A stretch of DNA of 64,000 nucleotides, taken from NCBI GenBank assembly GCA_965178125.1, contig OZ237744.1, positions 1,300,733 through 1,364,732 of the forward strand. The letters run 5' to 3'. Under the pieces are notes generated by a model that was not told the DNA's origin, searched no databases, and saw nothing but the letters and a program-made list of their open reading frames with translations. Position 1 is the first letter of the stretch, and the number at the start of each line of letters is the position of its first letter. This document shows, one piece after another, positions 46,579-56,940 of this stretch. Both the position numbers and the translations under genes were made by a program. The stretch comes from Bilabrum cf. latius. Taxonomy: Eukaryota > Bigyra: Bicosoecida > Bigyra > Bicosoecida.

Positions 46579-47625
46579 ATGTTTCGATTTGCCTCTCGGG
46601 ACGGGCTAAGGAGGGCATAGCAAGTATTTGCACCGCGTAAGCCGCCAACGCTTGCCCGCTTTGCCTCATGACAGCTTCTCCGAAAACTGCTGGTTGGCGT
46701 CCACGTCTAATCTCCCGGTGCAGGTGCGTGCAGGTCTTTGTTCGTAAGGGTTGTCCCAACCCCAAATCCAGACTCTTTAAAATTTGTGACAGAGGGAGAG
46801 CAGATCCTGACTGAGGACCAGGGAACGGGAAGAGTAAGTGGCCGGCGCCCTCGGTGGTCCGCACGTCAGCGCATCAAGCTAGAGTTTTAGGACCGTTGAA
46901 GCACAGCCAGGCACAACTTAATATTTTTATATTGCAGCACTTCAATAGCATCGCTAAGAGCAAGGGGAGCCCGCTGGTGCAGGAGCTTCTGAAGTTACCG
47001 CACGTGCAGGGTGTGTTTCTTGGGCCAGACTTTGTCACTGTTAATAAGAGCGAAGAGGTAGAATGGGAAGTGAGCTCATGAACTACACGCATCATCGCAT
47101 GAGTGACGCTGTCCCTCCAGCCGTGTCTACGCATCTTTGCCAAGTCCATTTGTCCCGCAGCCGCTGCGAGCCGCCGTGCTGCAGCTCATCATGGAGGCTG
47201 TCGCTTCCGAGCAGCCGATCCTCCAAGAACTTGAATCCGAACCAGACTCTACAGAGGTGCTGGACTCTGACTCCGAGGTGGTTGCCATGATAAAGGAGTT
47301 GCTGGAAGCAAGAATCCGGCCAGCCGTGCAGGAGGATGGCGGGGACATTTTCTTTGTCTCGTACGACGAAGGGTCCGGGCTGGTGCAGCTCAGAATGGCG
47401 GGATCATGCGTGGGTTGCCCTTCATCGACGGCCACCCTGCACCAGGGTGTGGAGAACATGCTCAAGCACTACATCCCAGAGGTCACGAGGATCGAGCAGG
47501 TGGACGAGGAGGGGGCCATCCTGTCGGGGGGGGAGCCTGAGCCCCCACAAAGCATGGAGGAGAAGCTAGCTGCAGCCGGTGTGCCGGGCGAACCGAGTGG
47601 TGGCCAGCCAGGGGGGCGAATGTAA
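46579..47625 (+). CDS. NFU1: NFU1 mitochondrial iron-sulfur scaffold
   Basis: Four exons: 46579-46636, 46724-46833, 46938-47069 and 47161-47625, with introns of 87, 104 and 91 nt, 254 residues, ending TAA. Exon 1 encodes an Arg-rich presequence ([13 protein letters not shown]) containing one TAG=Gln. The Nfu N-domain reads [19 protein letters not shown] and later [13 protein letters not shown]. The C-domain has [20 protein letters not shown] and the cluster motif SCVGCPSS (Cys-x-x-Cys), then [11 protein letters not shown]1 delivers 4Fe-4S clusters to lipoyl synthase and complex II. It is the second gene here with a TAA stop. A second NFU-like gene lies at 49922-50745. Confidence 0.94.
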
Positions 47626-47902
47626 TTCCCTCGCTCGGCCGGGGCTAGGTAATCGAGCCAATACTTTGACGCTCTTTTTGGATTGCGTGAATGCCGCAAG
47701 ATTATCGTTGTGAACAGCACCACGGGTAGTCACGCTGCTTCCCTGCTGCAATACTGCACAACAGCAACTAGCTCGCTGTTTCGTGAATGTTCCCAGCGGG
47801 GGGATCTGATATTTTGTGGACTCAACTCAAAATCGCACGGGGCACGAGAATGTACCGTGATGATTGCTCGAAAATCAAGATTCGCATCTCACAACACCTA
47901 GC

Positions 47903-49843
47903 ATGTTGTCGTTGCTCGTGCTCGCTAGCCATGCTTTGGCTATTGATAACTAGGCTCAAATCCTGGACATGGCTCAGAACGATCCTGGCGACTACTCCTG
48001 GACGCCCGAGTCTGCGGGCGTAACGGGCGTTGGGTGGCAGCAGTCGCGCTATTTTGACCCTGCCGTGCTGGCATCGCTGAACTATACCGGTCGTGTCACG
48101 ACAGGTGAAATCAGCCCGTTTTTAACTTGCACGTTCGACTCGATCAGCGGAGGAAAGCCGTTCTTCAACTCCACCGAACTCAAATGGGTTCAATAGGCTA
48201 GGGCCCAAGCAACCCGGACTGCAAGCCGAATCAAGCAGGCCAATATGCTGTGGATTCCATTTGTTGACATGATCGTGCTGCCCAAAAAGGTAATCGATCG
48301 GTTTCAGCACGAAATTCTAGATGAATAGGGTAAAATCATGTGGAATGACGCGACCAGGCACATTGTCCAAGCAATGCTAAACGAGACTGTCGAAATATTC
48401 GGTGACCTTCTCGACGGAGTGCTCGTGCGAACAGGAGAAACATACGTGTTCGACACGCCTTACCACGCGGGCAACTCGCCCGTGGCATCGTGCGGGAAAA
48501 ACGAAAGCTGCCAGCAGGGCATCTGGGTGGACTTCATCACTGAACTGCGAAACACTGTTTGCGTGGGCCAGTCGCGGCGGGTGTTTTTCCGCGCCTGGGA
48601 CAGCTTTGGCGGCTGGTCGGGCGACCCGGGCTATTACCTGAACGTGACGTCTCCCGTCGAGCCGCACAAGCTGCTGTATTTCTCAGTCAAGCACACGGCG
48701 GGAGACTTTTTCCAGTTCATGGGCTGGAACCGTCAGCTGGCCGTAGGCAAGCACGCCCAGGTGGTGGAGGTGGAGCTGCAGCGAGAGTACGAAGGGAAAG
48801 GCGCCTATCCGAACTATATCATGCAGTCGCTCGTGAACGGGTCCAGGCAGCTGCCGGATGGATCGGATGCAGAGGGCCTCGTGGACATCCTCGCTGCCCC
48901 GCAGATCAAGGGGCTCTGGACGTGGTCCCGCGGCGGTGGATGGTTCGGGCCGTACATCCACGGCCGGGAGGAGTGGGTCGACGCTCACGTGTACGTGCTG
49001 CAGTGCTGGTGGGCTGCCAACTACGGGCCAGCACAAGCGATGGGCCCTGGCGCATGGGGCAGGCAGCAGCAGGTCATGACGGAGCAGCAGTGCTGGGACC
49101 AATTCGTGCGCACCCAGTGGGCCCCCCGCCTGGGCCTGCAAGCGGCCAGCGACCTGCCGGTGGTGCAGGCTGCCAGCGACCTGCTGCGCCAGGTGGCGCT
49201 GAATGGCACCGAGAGTGTGACGAATGGGCACTACTGCCCCGAAGGATCCTACTCGGACTGCTGGTCGTGGACGCGGGACAACCGCCTCGGAGGGCTCTCG
49301 AGGGTGCAGGGGCATCTCAAGTGGCTCGCGGGCGATGATACCGGGGAGCGCATGCGGCAGGCGGCGCTCTTCAAGAAGATGGCCATCCAGAACGCCGACG
49401 ATGCCATGCAGGCCTGGGAGCAGCTAGACAGCCTGGTTCGCAGCACTAGCAGCAGCAAGTCGGTGGCTGCAACTGCTGATGGCTCCCCTGCAGTGGTGCT
49501 GGGCGGCTCGCCGTACCAGCCGCCTCTGCTGCCGTTCTTGCGGACCACGATCGAGTACGCCCAGCACCTGTGGACCATCGTGGATGCCGGGTGGTGCGTC
49601 ATGCGGGAGGGCTGGAAGATGGACCACCCTAACCCTTCCCTGCCGTCCAATCGCAGTCTGCTGCTGCACTGCGGGCAGACGTACTGGGACTCGTGGGCTG
49701 CCTACAAGGCCTTTGGGCTGTTCAGCGAGGACTGCCCCTCCCTGTATCGCGGGGTCTACTTCAACTTGCCAGGGGGCAACCCAGAAGCAGGGCTGGATGC
49801 AACGGTGAGCCAGTACATTGCTAAGGCACAGGCAGCAGTCTGA
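47903..49843 (+). CDS. Secreted glycoside-hydrolase-like protein
   Basis: A single exon of 646 residues with a TGA stop. It starts with a signal peptide, MLSLLVLASHALA, followed by three TAG=Gln codons in the first third, one of them immediately after the signal. Features include WIPFVDMIVLP, GIWVDFITELR, RVFFRAWDSFGGWSGDPGYY and LWTWSRGGGWFGPYIHGREEWVD. The aromatic and acidic residues suggest a TIM-barrel carbohydrate-active enzyme; wording near GGGWFGPYI recalls GH67-type proteins by memory, without certainty. There are several Asn-x-Ser/Thr sites. The gene stands alone between two NFU genes. Confidence 0.68.
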
Positions 49844-49921
49844 AGGCGAAAGCATGAGGCTGCGATTTCGAAGATTGATTTTTGGACTTGCTTGAGCGCG
49901 GGGGCGCTACAGATGCGCACA

Positions 49922-50745
49922 TCAGCTACCATTCTATTTCAAGTCTGCATTTTTCTTCGCTATCTTTGCTTCGAGAGCCTCCAGGGCTGCAGCTGATGCG
50001 ATATCGAGCGGCGTGTCTTTGACATGCTCCACCTGTTTGATGTCTGGGACGTACAGAGAGAGCACGCGCTCGATGCCGTCCTTCAGGGTCACTTCCGACT
50101 GCCCGCAACCAACGCAGGACCCTGCAAGCCTGACATATGCGATCCCCCTGTCCTCGTCAACCTCCTCCAGAAACACGTCACCGCCATCAGCTTGCACCGA
50201 CGGTCGCAGCCTTTCCTCAATTACCTCGTCCACCAGCTCGTATAGCTCCCCTTTATCCGAGGAGGTGGCTGCCCTATTTGACTCCATCGCCGTGTTGGGT
50301 GATTCGAAAAAGTCGACCAGAGCAACATCACCGGAGCTTGCCGAGACAGCATAGGCCTTGTCGAGGGCCTCAAGCAGGACGACATCAGCTGCTTTCATAA
50401 TGTCTGCCCAATCCGCCCCACCATCTCGAGTGATAGACACAAAGTCTGAACTAAGATATACCTGCTTGACGCCGTCTAGCCTAGCCAAGTCCTGGATATG
50501 CTGCCCGACACTCTCAAAGAGGTCAGCAGTACTTGCTTTCGTGATTGACTGCGGGAAAAGGTGGAGTCGGGAAGTGAGCCATGCGCGTTTCAAAGCAAAC
50601 TGTGCGGATCTATATTCGTTGGTGTAAGGCTTACCAACCCAGACACTCCAGACCTTCTCGGCAGCACCGGGATCCCGACATCTACGCGCTTGGCATTTTC
50701 ATTCGGAGTTACCTCCCACTTAATCCTTGGCGTCGCAGATGTCAT
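49922..50745 (-). CDS. Second NFU-like iron-sulfur scaffold
   Basis: Two exons: 50745-50635 (37 codons, MTSATPRIKWEVTPNENAKR) and 50548-49922, with an 86-nt intron, 245 residues, TGA stop; a TAG at 49934-49936 near the end is read as Gln. The N-domain is diverged: EVTPNENAKRVDVG replaces the usual TPNPNSLKF, with GVKQVYLSSDFVSITRDG following. The C-domain has LVDEVIEERLRPSVQADGGD and the Cys-x-x-Cys site SCVGCGQSEVTLKDG. No presequence is obvious, so location (cytosol, mitochondrion or plastid) is open. It diverges from the bL9 gene across 204 bp. Confidence 0.88.
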
Positions 50746-50949
50746 TCTCCGAGCAATGACCCAGTTCCAAACTGTTGGGCGCCATGTAATGGCCTAGCGA
50801 GGCAGTCGGCGGGTGCATTGGCGCATTATGGCTCGAAATGACTTGTTTGGAAACTTCGAACCAGGAAACGAACGTTCCGAAATTGACGATGAGGTTCTCC
50901 ATCGCAGGAGACACCACGCCCCGATTCTGAGCCAACCGAATCAGATTTC

Positions 50950-51651
50950 ATGGCGTCCATACCTGGAACTCGTTTAAAGTCTGTCATATCCTCTGTGGCC
51001 AGGAGGATGGCCCCTAAGTATGCTCTAGGTTTAATGTAAGTCATGCACCAAGTACCTCCTCAGACTACCAGCCTATTCCTGCAAAACCCTGTGTTCTAAG
51101 TGTATTTCCCACCCCATGTATGTCATTCATGCAGGTTCAAACACACAGTGCCAGTCGTTTTGGTGCAGCAGGTTGATGAGCTTGGGCACAGGGGGATGTA
51201 GCTCGACGTCGCTGCAGGCTTTGCAAGAAATCACCTCTTTCCCAAGAAACTAGCCGTGTATGCCACCGATGATCACATACAGAAATTTTCTGTCGAGCTT
51301 TCTCCGGAACAGTTTGAACGAAACGCTGCTCTGAGACGGAAGCGGCAGCTGCGATAGCAGGCTGCAAAGGCAAAGCTCGACTTCGGCCAAGCCACAGAGG
51401 ACGGACAGAAGCTGTATGGCAGAGTGGCTTCGCAGGATTTTTCCGAAGCGCTGTACAAAGTAACGGGGCTGCGTGTTCAATCTGACAAGTTTGAGATCCT
51501 TTGGGACGAAAGTCGACCGGACGGCATTGAAGAGGCAACCGAGCGTGAGGAGCCCGGGGAATCCATAACGAGGACAGGATCTTACGTCTTGCGCGTGGAG
51601 ATAGAGGACGGCCTCTTTGTTAAGATACCGGCAGGCGTACGGTCCGTGTGA
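50950..51651 (+). CDS. MRPL9: Mitochondrial ribosomal protein bL9m
   Basis: Two exons: 50950-51035 and 51135-51651, with a 99-nt intron in phase 2, giving 200 residues and TGA. Exon 1 is an Arg/Lys/Ser presequence (MASIPGTRLKSVISSVARRM). Exon 2 gives the bL9 N-domain VPVVLVQQVDELGHRGM then DVAAGFARNHLFPKKLAVYAT, followed by a basic helix and a C-domain with DFSEALYKVTGLRV. TAG=Gln occurs twice, once in GMQLDV and once in the connecting helix. bL9 sits at the base of the L1 stalk of the large subunit. An overlapping open frame from 50828 was not used because it cannot splice into exon 2 in phase. Confidence 0.92.
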
Positions 51652-51764
51652 TAAGTGTCTCGGCGTTACCCGCAGTTCCTGTTGCAACTGGCAAGTTTTC
51701 GTTCGGCATTTGCATTTTCTACTCATGTAGGGTTTGGTTATCAATAATTACCCTAAGAATAATC

Positions 51765-52925
51765 TCATAGCGCGGGCTCCTCGCCAAACGGATTTCCCAT
51801 GCTATCATCCGTCTAATCTGCAGGAGGGCTGCTCGGTGCTGCTTGTGCCATCGCCGCAGTGACGGGGTTCACCGTGGAGCTCCCAGCGGCACCGCGCCCC
51901 TGCGCTGCCTCGTAGTCCTGCCCCCCCCCCTCTGCGAAGGGGTGCTCCTCATTGTTTGCCGTGGGTGGTGTTCCGGTTGGTGGAAACGGTGCCGATGGGG
52001 CGGCTGCTCCGCCCGCAGACGAGGCCATTGAGCTGGGCATACCGACCTGCTGCCCCACCCCCGCGCCTGCGCCAGGCACTGCCCCACCTGTCGCCACAGC
52101 GTGCGCCAGGGCCGCGTCTTGCGCCGCCCTCTCCGCCTCGCCTTCGTCGTGATACACGTACGACAATCCAGCCAGCACGCCAGACAGAATGGTGCTGAGG
52201 ACCGCCAGGATGAACCCCCCTCGGAAGCCGGCGCGCTTGAAGTCCAGGCCGCTAGCTAGCTGCGCGCTCAGCTCGTCCTTGTCCAGGCTTGAATTTACCA
52301 CCCCAGCATAGGAGGCCCACCCTAGCAGCATGCAAAAAGCGATTCCACCGAATAGAGCAGGAGCTGCTTCACGCACGCGCAGGTATGCAAGGGGCTCAGG
52401 GATGTCGTAGTACAACCGGCCCCGGCGACGCACGAACGACACAAATGCGGCGAAAGCACCCATGAGCGTAGCGAGAAAAGTGAACGCGAACGCGACGCCA
52501 CCAGCCCTACGGAAGTAGTCAAGTTTCTTACGCACGACGACAAGCTGTATCGAGCTGCATTGAACGCCATCCAAGTCATCCGTTCGCTTTCTTCCATCCT
52601 CAAAAGTGCAGACTTCAGCCGTCAAGGGCAGGAACTGCCCGACTTGATGTGCTTTCTGCGAACCAGTGTTGAAATCTTTGGTTCTAAACCCCCACCAAGG
52701 AGTCCACGCAGCAATGATCAGGAACAGCAGCAAGAAAATAGCGCCAACCAAAATCCCACTTTGTGCTGGTTTATTTCGAAAGCCTTGCACCCCTACTGCG
52801 ATCGCAGATTGCAGCGGATTTGAAGCCTCTGTTGGCTACTATGCAGCTGGTGGCGCAGCTTTCCCTGGCTGGCCATCAGGCACACGTGCACCTGGCACTG
52901 CTTGGTGTGCAGTGATTGCAGGCAT
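51765..52925 (-). CDS. Four-TM (tetraspan) membrane protein with Pro-rich tail and NPF motif
   Basis: 386 residues, ATG 52925 to TGA 51765-51767, with three TAG=Gln codons (two adjacent near the start, one near the end). Membrane segments: GILVGAIFLLLFLIIAAW, GVAFAFTFLATLMGAFAAFV, LFGGIAFCMLLGWASYAGVV and GFILAVLSTILSGVLAGL. The loop after TM1 has two cysteines (EVCTF and VQCSS) as in PMP22/claudin-like proteins, but family membership is not certain. The cytosolic tail is Ala/Gly/Pro-rich and ends GNPFGEEPAL; Asn-Pro-Phe is an EH-domain endocytic sorting motif, which is only visible when TAG is translated. Confidence 0.72.
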
Positions 52926-53010
52926 CAATTGAAGTCAACTCCGGGTTTAGACCAAATCTTCCCCCTTGTGGTAAGCCTATCGGGCAATTATATTGTAATA
53001 ACTGGGTTCA

Positions 53011-53637
53011 ATGGCGACAAACGCCGTTGAGTCTTCTGTCCTGGGGATGACAGGGCCATGTCGCGGTCCGGTTCGCGGAGCTGCCGCGAACTGCAGTGCG
53101 CTGCATGCAACCGATCTATGCCAGGTGCACTGCACTGTATGCACTTCAACGGACCAAAATCATACCGCCTCAATGGAAGCCCAGGAAGGGGTCAGTAGCT
53201 CTGACCATAGTCGTATGGAGTCTAAAGATGCATATGATAATGTCAGTCAGTTGGAGAATGACATCTCAGGTGCAGATGGGGGAGAAATGAGCGGCTCAGT
53301 TGCTTTCGGCGAAACGCACGCTTCCCATTTAGGAACGACCGTCGACAAGATTCCAACTTCGTCAGCATTTGCTCCTAAATCAAAGGAAGAAGAGGACTTG
53401 ATGAAGAGATTTCTAGAATGGAAGGCCAGGAAGGAGAGCCGGCACCCACTGTACGAAACCGCATCCCGAGAGCTCGGGCGGGTACCCCTTGGATACTCGG
53501 CTAAACCGGAGCCACCGAAGCATCCCAAGAAAAGTAGTGATTTTATTAAGCAGGCGGCTGTAATCGGGCCTCCGAGGAGCGCAGGCCTGAAGGTTGGGGT
53601 AACGAGGCACCGATACCTGGCTGATTTAGACGGCTGA
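53011..53637 (+). CDS. Small uncharacterised protein
   Basis: 208 residues, ATG 53011 to TGA 53635-53637, no in-frame TAG. The first 130 residues are polar and Ser/Asp/Glu-rich. The C-terminal third is conserved-looking: EEEDLMKRFLEWKARKES, HPLYETASRELGRVPLGY, then KKSSDFIKQAAVIGPPRS and a basic end. Short proteins with a HPLY motif occur among inner-microtubule proteins of cilia, but the match is too weak to assign. A 13-bp tandem duplication spans the stop codon. It diverges from the tetraspan gene over only 85 bp. Confidence 0.6.
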   Translation: MATNAVESSVLGMTGPCRGPVRGAAANCSALHATDLCQVHCTVCTSTDQNHTASMEAQEGVSSSDHSRMESKDAYDNVSQLENDISGADGGEMSGSVAFGETHASHLGTTVDKIPTSSAFAPKSKEEEDLMKRFLEWKARKESRHPLYETASRELGRVPLGYSAKPEPPKHPKKSSDFIKQAAVIGPPRSAGLKVGVTRHRYLADLDG

Positions 53638-53803
53638 TTTAGACGGGCAGTGAGCTGGTCTTAAAATTCGTTTTCGATAAACAGCAGGATCAAAATGTTT
53701 ACGATAAACAGAAGAATCCGAATGCCGGTGCTGGCTCTCAACTTCGCTTGGGTGCCTAACCCCAACCCTCTCAAAAGCTTGCAACCGGGACGATCGCAGC
53801 AGC

Positions 53804-55464
53804 TCACTTCTCCTCCAGCTCCAGGTCGAACTCTTTGCCCGTCACACGCTTGTAGACCTCGAGGGCATCGCTCATGGTGCTCTCAAAGTGAGAGGTGGCA
53901 TCGTACGAGGTCGTAAGGTAGCACTTGTCCTCGGCGCCATCCGAGACGGGCTCGTAGTACGGCACCCGGTTGTGGAACTTGCACACCATCTTGCCGAGCA
54001 GCTCGAGGGCAGGCTCGACCTCCTTCTCGGGCTCCTTGGTCTCTGCCCTGGTGCTCACGATCGCCAGGTACTTGCCCTTGGGCACCACCTTGTGCTGCGA
54101 AGATAGGATGGAGATATACACGTCGTTGCTGCGACCCAGCTGCTTCTGCGGCAGGATGATCTGCGCCGACTCGGTCTTGTCGAACTCGGTGATGCACGAG
54201 GGTTTCTGCGCCAGGATGCAGATGGTCCGAATGATCTCTCCGTTGGCCTTGCGCTTGTCCTCGGGGAAGTACGTGGGGTCTCCAATCACGGCCTTGGCAG
54301 TCGCCGCGCACCCGTCCTCGTCCACGATCCCCACGGCCACGCCCTTGTCGTCGCTAATCACCTCCTGGAACTTGCACCTGAGCATGAACACGCCGCCCGC
54401 CAGAGCCGCGTACCTGCTGAAGCTCTCAGGCAGCGCCGAGAGGCCGTACTCGGGGTACAGGAAGGGGCATCCCCCGAAGGCCTGGAGCGATTCGGCGTAC
54501 AGCCTGATCTCCTTGATCGTGTTCACGGCCGGCTGTCCCTTGTACGAGTCCTCCGTCTGCAGCGCCATGGCGTGCCCCACGAAGTCCTGCGTGTCCTCGC
54601 TGAGCCCGTACTCCTTGTACAGCTCGCCCATGGTCATCTTGGTCAGGTCGCGGCCCTTGCCGTCCTGGGCCTTGTCCACGTCGCACTTGGAGCAGTAGAC
54701 GAGAAAGTTGCGCAGGGCATTCTTCTCGAAGGTGCCCACCAGCCCCGTCGAGATCGCCTCCGTCTCCGTGGCGGGGACCTTGTCGATCCCGGGCGCACCG
54801 GACGTGAAAATCCCCTTCCCCTTCGTGCGCGTAAAAACGAAGCTGCCATGCACCTTGTAGAAGTCGATGTAGGCTTGAGTGTTGGTCTTGCGCAGCAGCT
54901 TGACCAGCTTTCCCTTGGCCATCACGAACTTTGGGATCAGGTCCACGCAGAAGGAGTTGTCGCGGCCCATCGCAGACACATACTTTTCCGGTGGCTTCTC
55001 GTCCTTGATAAACTTCCGGTACAGCTACTGCGAGAGAGGTGCGTAGAAACACAACCAACCGGCGCGAGAGAGAGTGTGGCACAAAAACTCAGGCAGGCGC
55101 GAGCATGGCGCGCGATGCTTCCTTGCTCACCGAAGCACTAAGGGAAGAAGTCTGTCCCCCGTAGAAATCATTTCGATCGACAACCAGAACCTGCGCGAGA
55201 AATGGACACCGCAGCGAGATAAGATGGTACCTGGTTGCGTATGGCGTTGGTGGCTCCCCCCCTCGTCCGCCATGGGCTCACCTTTTGCTTGTCGTGGGTG
55301 AGCAGACCAGATAGAATGCACTCCTTGAGTCCAGTTCCACACACAATGTAGTCGTACTGACCGTCAGCTAGAGGCGGGTACTCCTTGTCACCGATCTTCA
55401 CGGGAGCTGGCCCCTTCGGCGCCTCGCTGTCTGCAGGTGCTCCAGATCCTTCTACTCCTGCCAT
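53804..55464 (-). CDS. GDI: Rab GDP dissociation inhibitor
   Basis: Three exons: 55464-55282, 55190-55131 and 55027-53804, with introns of 91 and 103 nt, giving 488 residues and a TGA stop. The N-terminus carries an extra 35-40 residues before the flavoprotein-like fold DYIVCGTGLKECILSGLL. Exon 2 is VLVVDRNDFYGGQTSSLSAS, and exon 3 has GRDNSFCVDLIPKFVMA, FVGHAMALQTED, YPEYGLSALPESF and YLAIVSTRAE. GDI extracts prenylated GDP-Rabs from membranes. The first codon of exon 3 is TAG (55025-55027), read as Gln directly after the AG acceptor. Confidence 0.95.
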
Positions 55465-55651
55465 TATGCGCGGGATGTATAGTCAGAGGGATTCAAACGA
55501 CCTATCCAGACGAGGATAACGTGAAGCGTGGCCTGGAAATCGCTTGGCGTCGCGCGCGGTGGTTGTAACCTCTACGCGATATCTGAGGAAGAAGACAATA
55601 AGTGTCCAGTCGGTTGACGGCCAGTTCAAACGAATCTAGCAGACCCAAGTG

Positions 55652-56224
55652 ATGGCAGCCGCTGGCCGACCAGACATCGGTAAGCTTATTGGAGATACTC
55701 TTCTGAGCACACTGCAAGGCGAGGAGGAGAAACTTGATGCTGAGATCGCCGACTTGGACCGCAAGAAAGAAGAGGACGAGCTTGAATCGATTCGAAGAAA
55801 GAGATTAGAGCAGATGCGAAAGGTCGCGAAACAGAAAGAAGCGTGGCGTCGGGCAGGTCATGGCGCATACAACGAGATCACGGACCAGAAGACTTTCTTT
55901 GACGAACTAAAGGGAAGCAAGCGAGCGGTGGTGCACTTTTACCGACCGTCTGCCTGGCGTTGCGACGTCCTTCACAAGCATTTGGGAGCCTTGGCAACTC
56001 GTCATATTGAGACCAAATTTGTCAGAATCAATGCAGAGAAGGCTCCCTTTCTGTGTGAACGGTTGAAGATTTGGATGATCCCCTCGATGGTTCTCGTGAA
56101 GGAAGGCAAGACTGAGCATACCATCCAGGGCTTTGATGAGCTCGGTGGGGACAAGGTGACAGGGAAGCAGCTAGAGGACGTACTACTGGCCCATGAAATG
56201 CTTCTGGAGGCGTACTGCCAATGA
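55652..56224 (+). CDS. TXNDC9: TXNDC9 thioredoxin-like CCT co-factor (phosducin-like)
   Basis: A single exon of 190 residues, ATG 55652, TGA 56222-56224, no in-frame TAG. An N-terminal helix with charged residues (EEEKLDAEIADLDRKKEEDEL) precedes the thioredoxin fold: FFDELKGSKRAVVHFYRPS then RCDVLHKHLGALATRHIETKF, and IPSMVLVKEGKTEHTIQGFDEL. The CxxC active site is missing, as expected for TXNDC9. The family binds the CCT chaperonin and modulates actin and tubulin folding. The CCT7 gene begins 700 bp downstream on the same strand. It diverges from Rab GDI over 187 bp. Confidence 0.93.
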   Translation: MAAAGRPDIGKLIGDTLLSTLQGEEEKLDAEIADLDRKKEEDELESIRRKRLEQMRKVAKQKEAWRRAGHGAYNEITDQKTFFDELKGSKRAVVHFYRPSAWRCDVLHKHLGALATRHIETKFVRINAEKAPFLCERLKIWMIPSMVLVKEGKTEHTIQGFDELGGDKVTGKQLEDVLLAHEMLLEAYCQ

Positions 56225-56936
56225 CTTCGTATTCCTGCCTGCTTGGCTGCATTGAGTGTGTCAGAGCAAGCTCCATTCCCATTTTTCCACGATATTTCGT
56301 GTATCCCCCATGAGAGTACTACGTGGGCTGCTAGTAGTAGTACTTCGTGGTGAAAGCGTGTCGGCGAGGAAGGTTTTGCTTCAGTCTCACTGTCTAAAGT
56401 GATATCAGTGCATGTTGCTACGGGTCCAACGAGCACACACCCTGACTCACGAAACAAGGGGAGACATAAATACGCTATAATCCGCATAATAGTAGTGTTC
56501 TAGGCTAAGCTGAATCGTCCGTAGGCGTTCTGTAAAGGGGACCTCAGCTTGCAAGTGACCGCGCATGCACACGCCAAGGAATGAAAATAGTTCAACACGG
56601 CACGACGACACAAACCAATAATGAATCGGTAGGAATCTTGGCCGGCTCGCCAGACATCATGCGCTGCAATCCCAGCTGGATCTTGTCGCAGGCCAAACAG
56701 CAACACTGTCTCGGCCTTGTGGCAGGGATGCTCACAAACATCGCTCTACCAGTATCAGCTAAGAGTATAAATACTCAATATCAGAGCAAATCCCCCGCGA
56801 CTTCAGCCATGTACGACCTACTCTGCCGTGGCGACATGGAAATGTAGGTGCTTGAAATGTACCGTGCTATTTTGGAAAATCACTCTACGGCCGCACGACA
56901 AAGGTTAAAAAGCTCCAAATCCCATCACCGCACGCC
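56225..56936. other. Region between TXNDC9 and CCT7
   Basis: 712 bp holding the TXNDC9 3' region and CCT7 promoter. The only candidate gene is the low-confidence open frame at 56581-56940. No RNA gene or repeat was seen. Confidence 0.5.
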
Positions 56937-56940
56937 ATGA
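56581..56940 (+). CDS. Possible small open reading frame, 119 residues
   Basis: An ATG-to-TGA frame with one TAG read as Gln, overlapping the CCT7 start by four bases (ATGA). The end (MYDLLCRGDMEMQ then EMYRAILENHSTAARQRLK) looks helical, but the first half has no clear coding character. It could be a small gene, an unrecognised 5' exon, or chance. Confidence 0.25.

Noticed and set aside
50828-50980. Plus-strand frame beginning MARNDLFGNF as the bL9m start
   Set aside because: It reaches a TAA and cannot join exon 2 in phase; ATG 50950 gives a good mitochondrial presequence and correct splicing.
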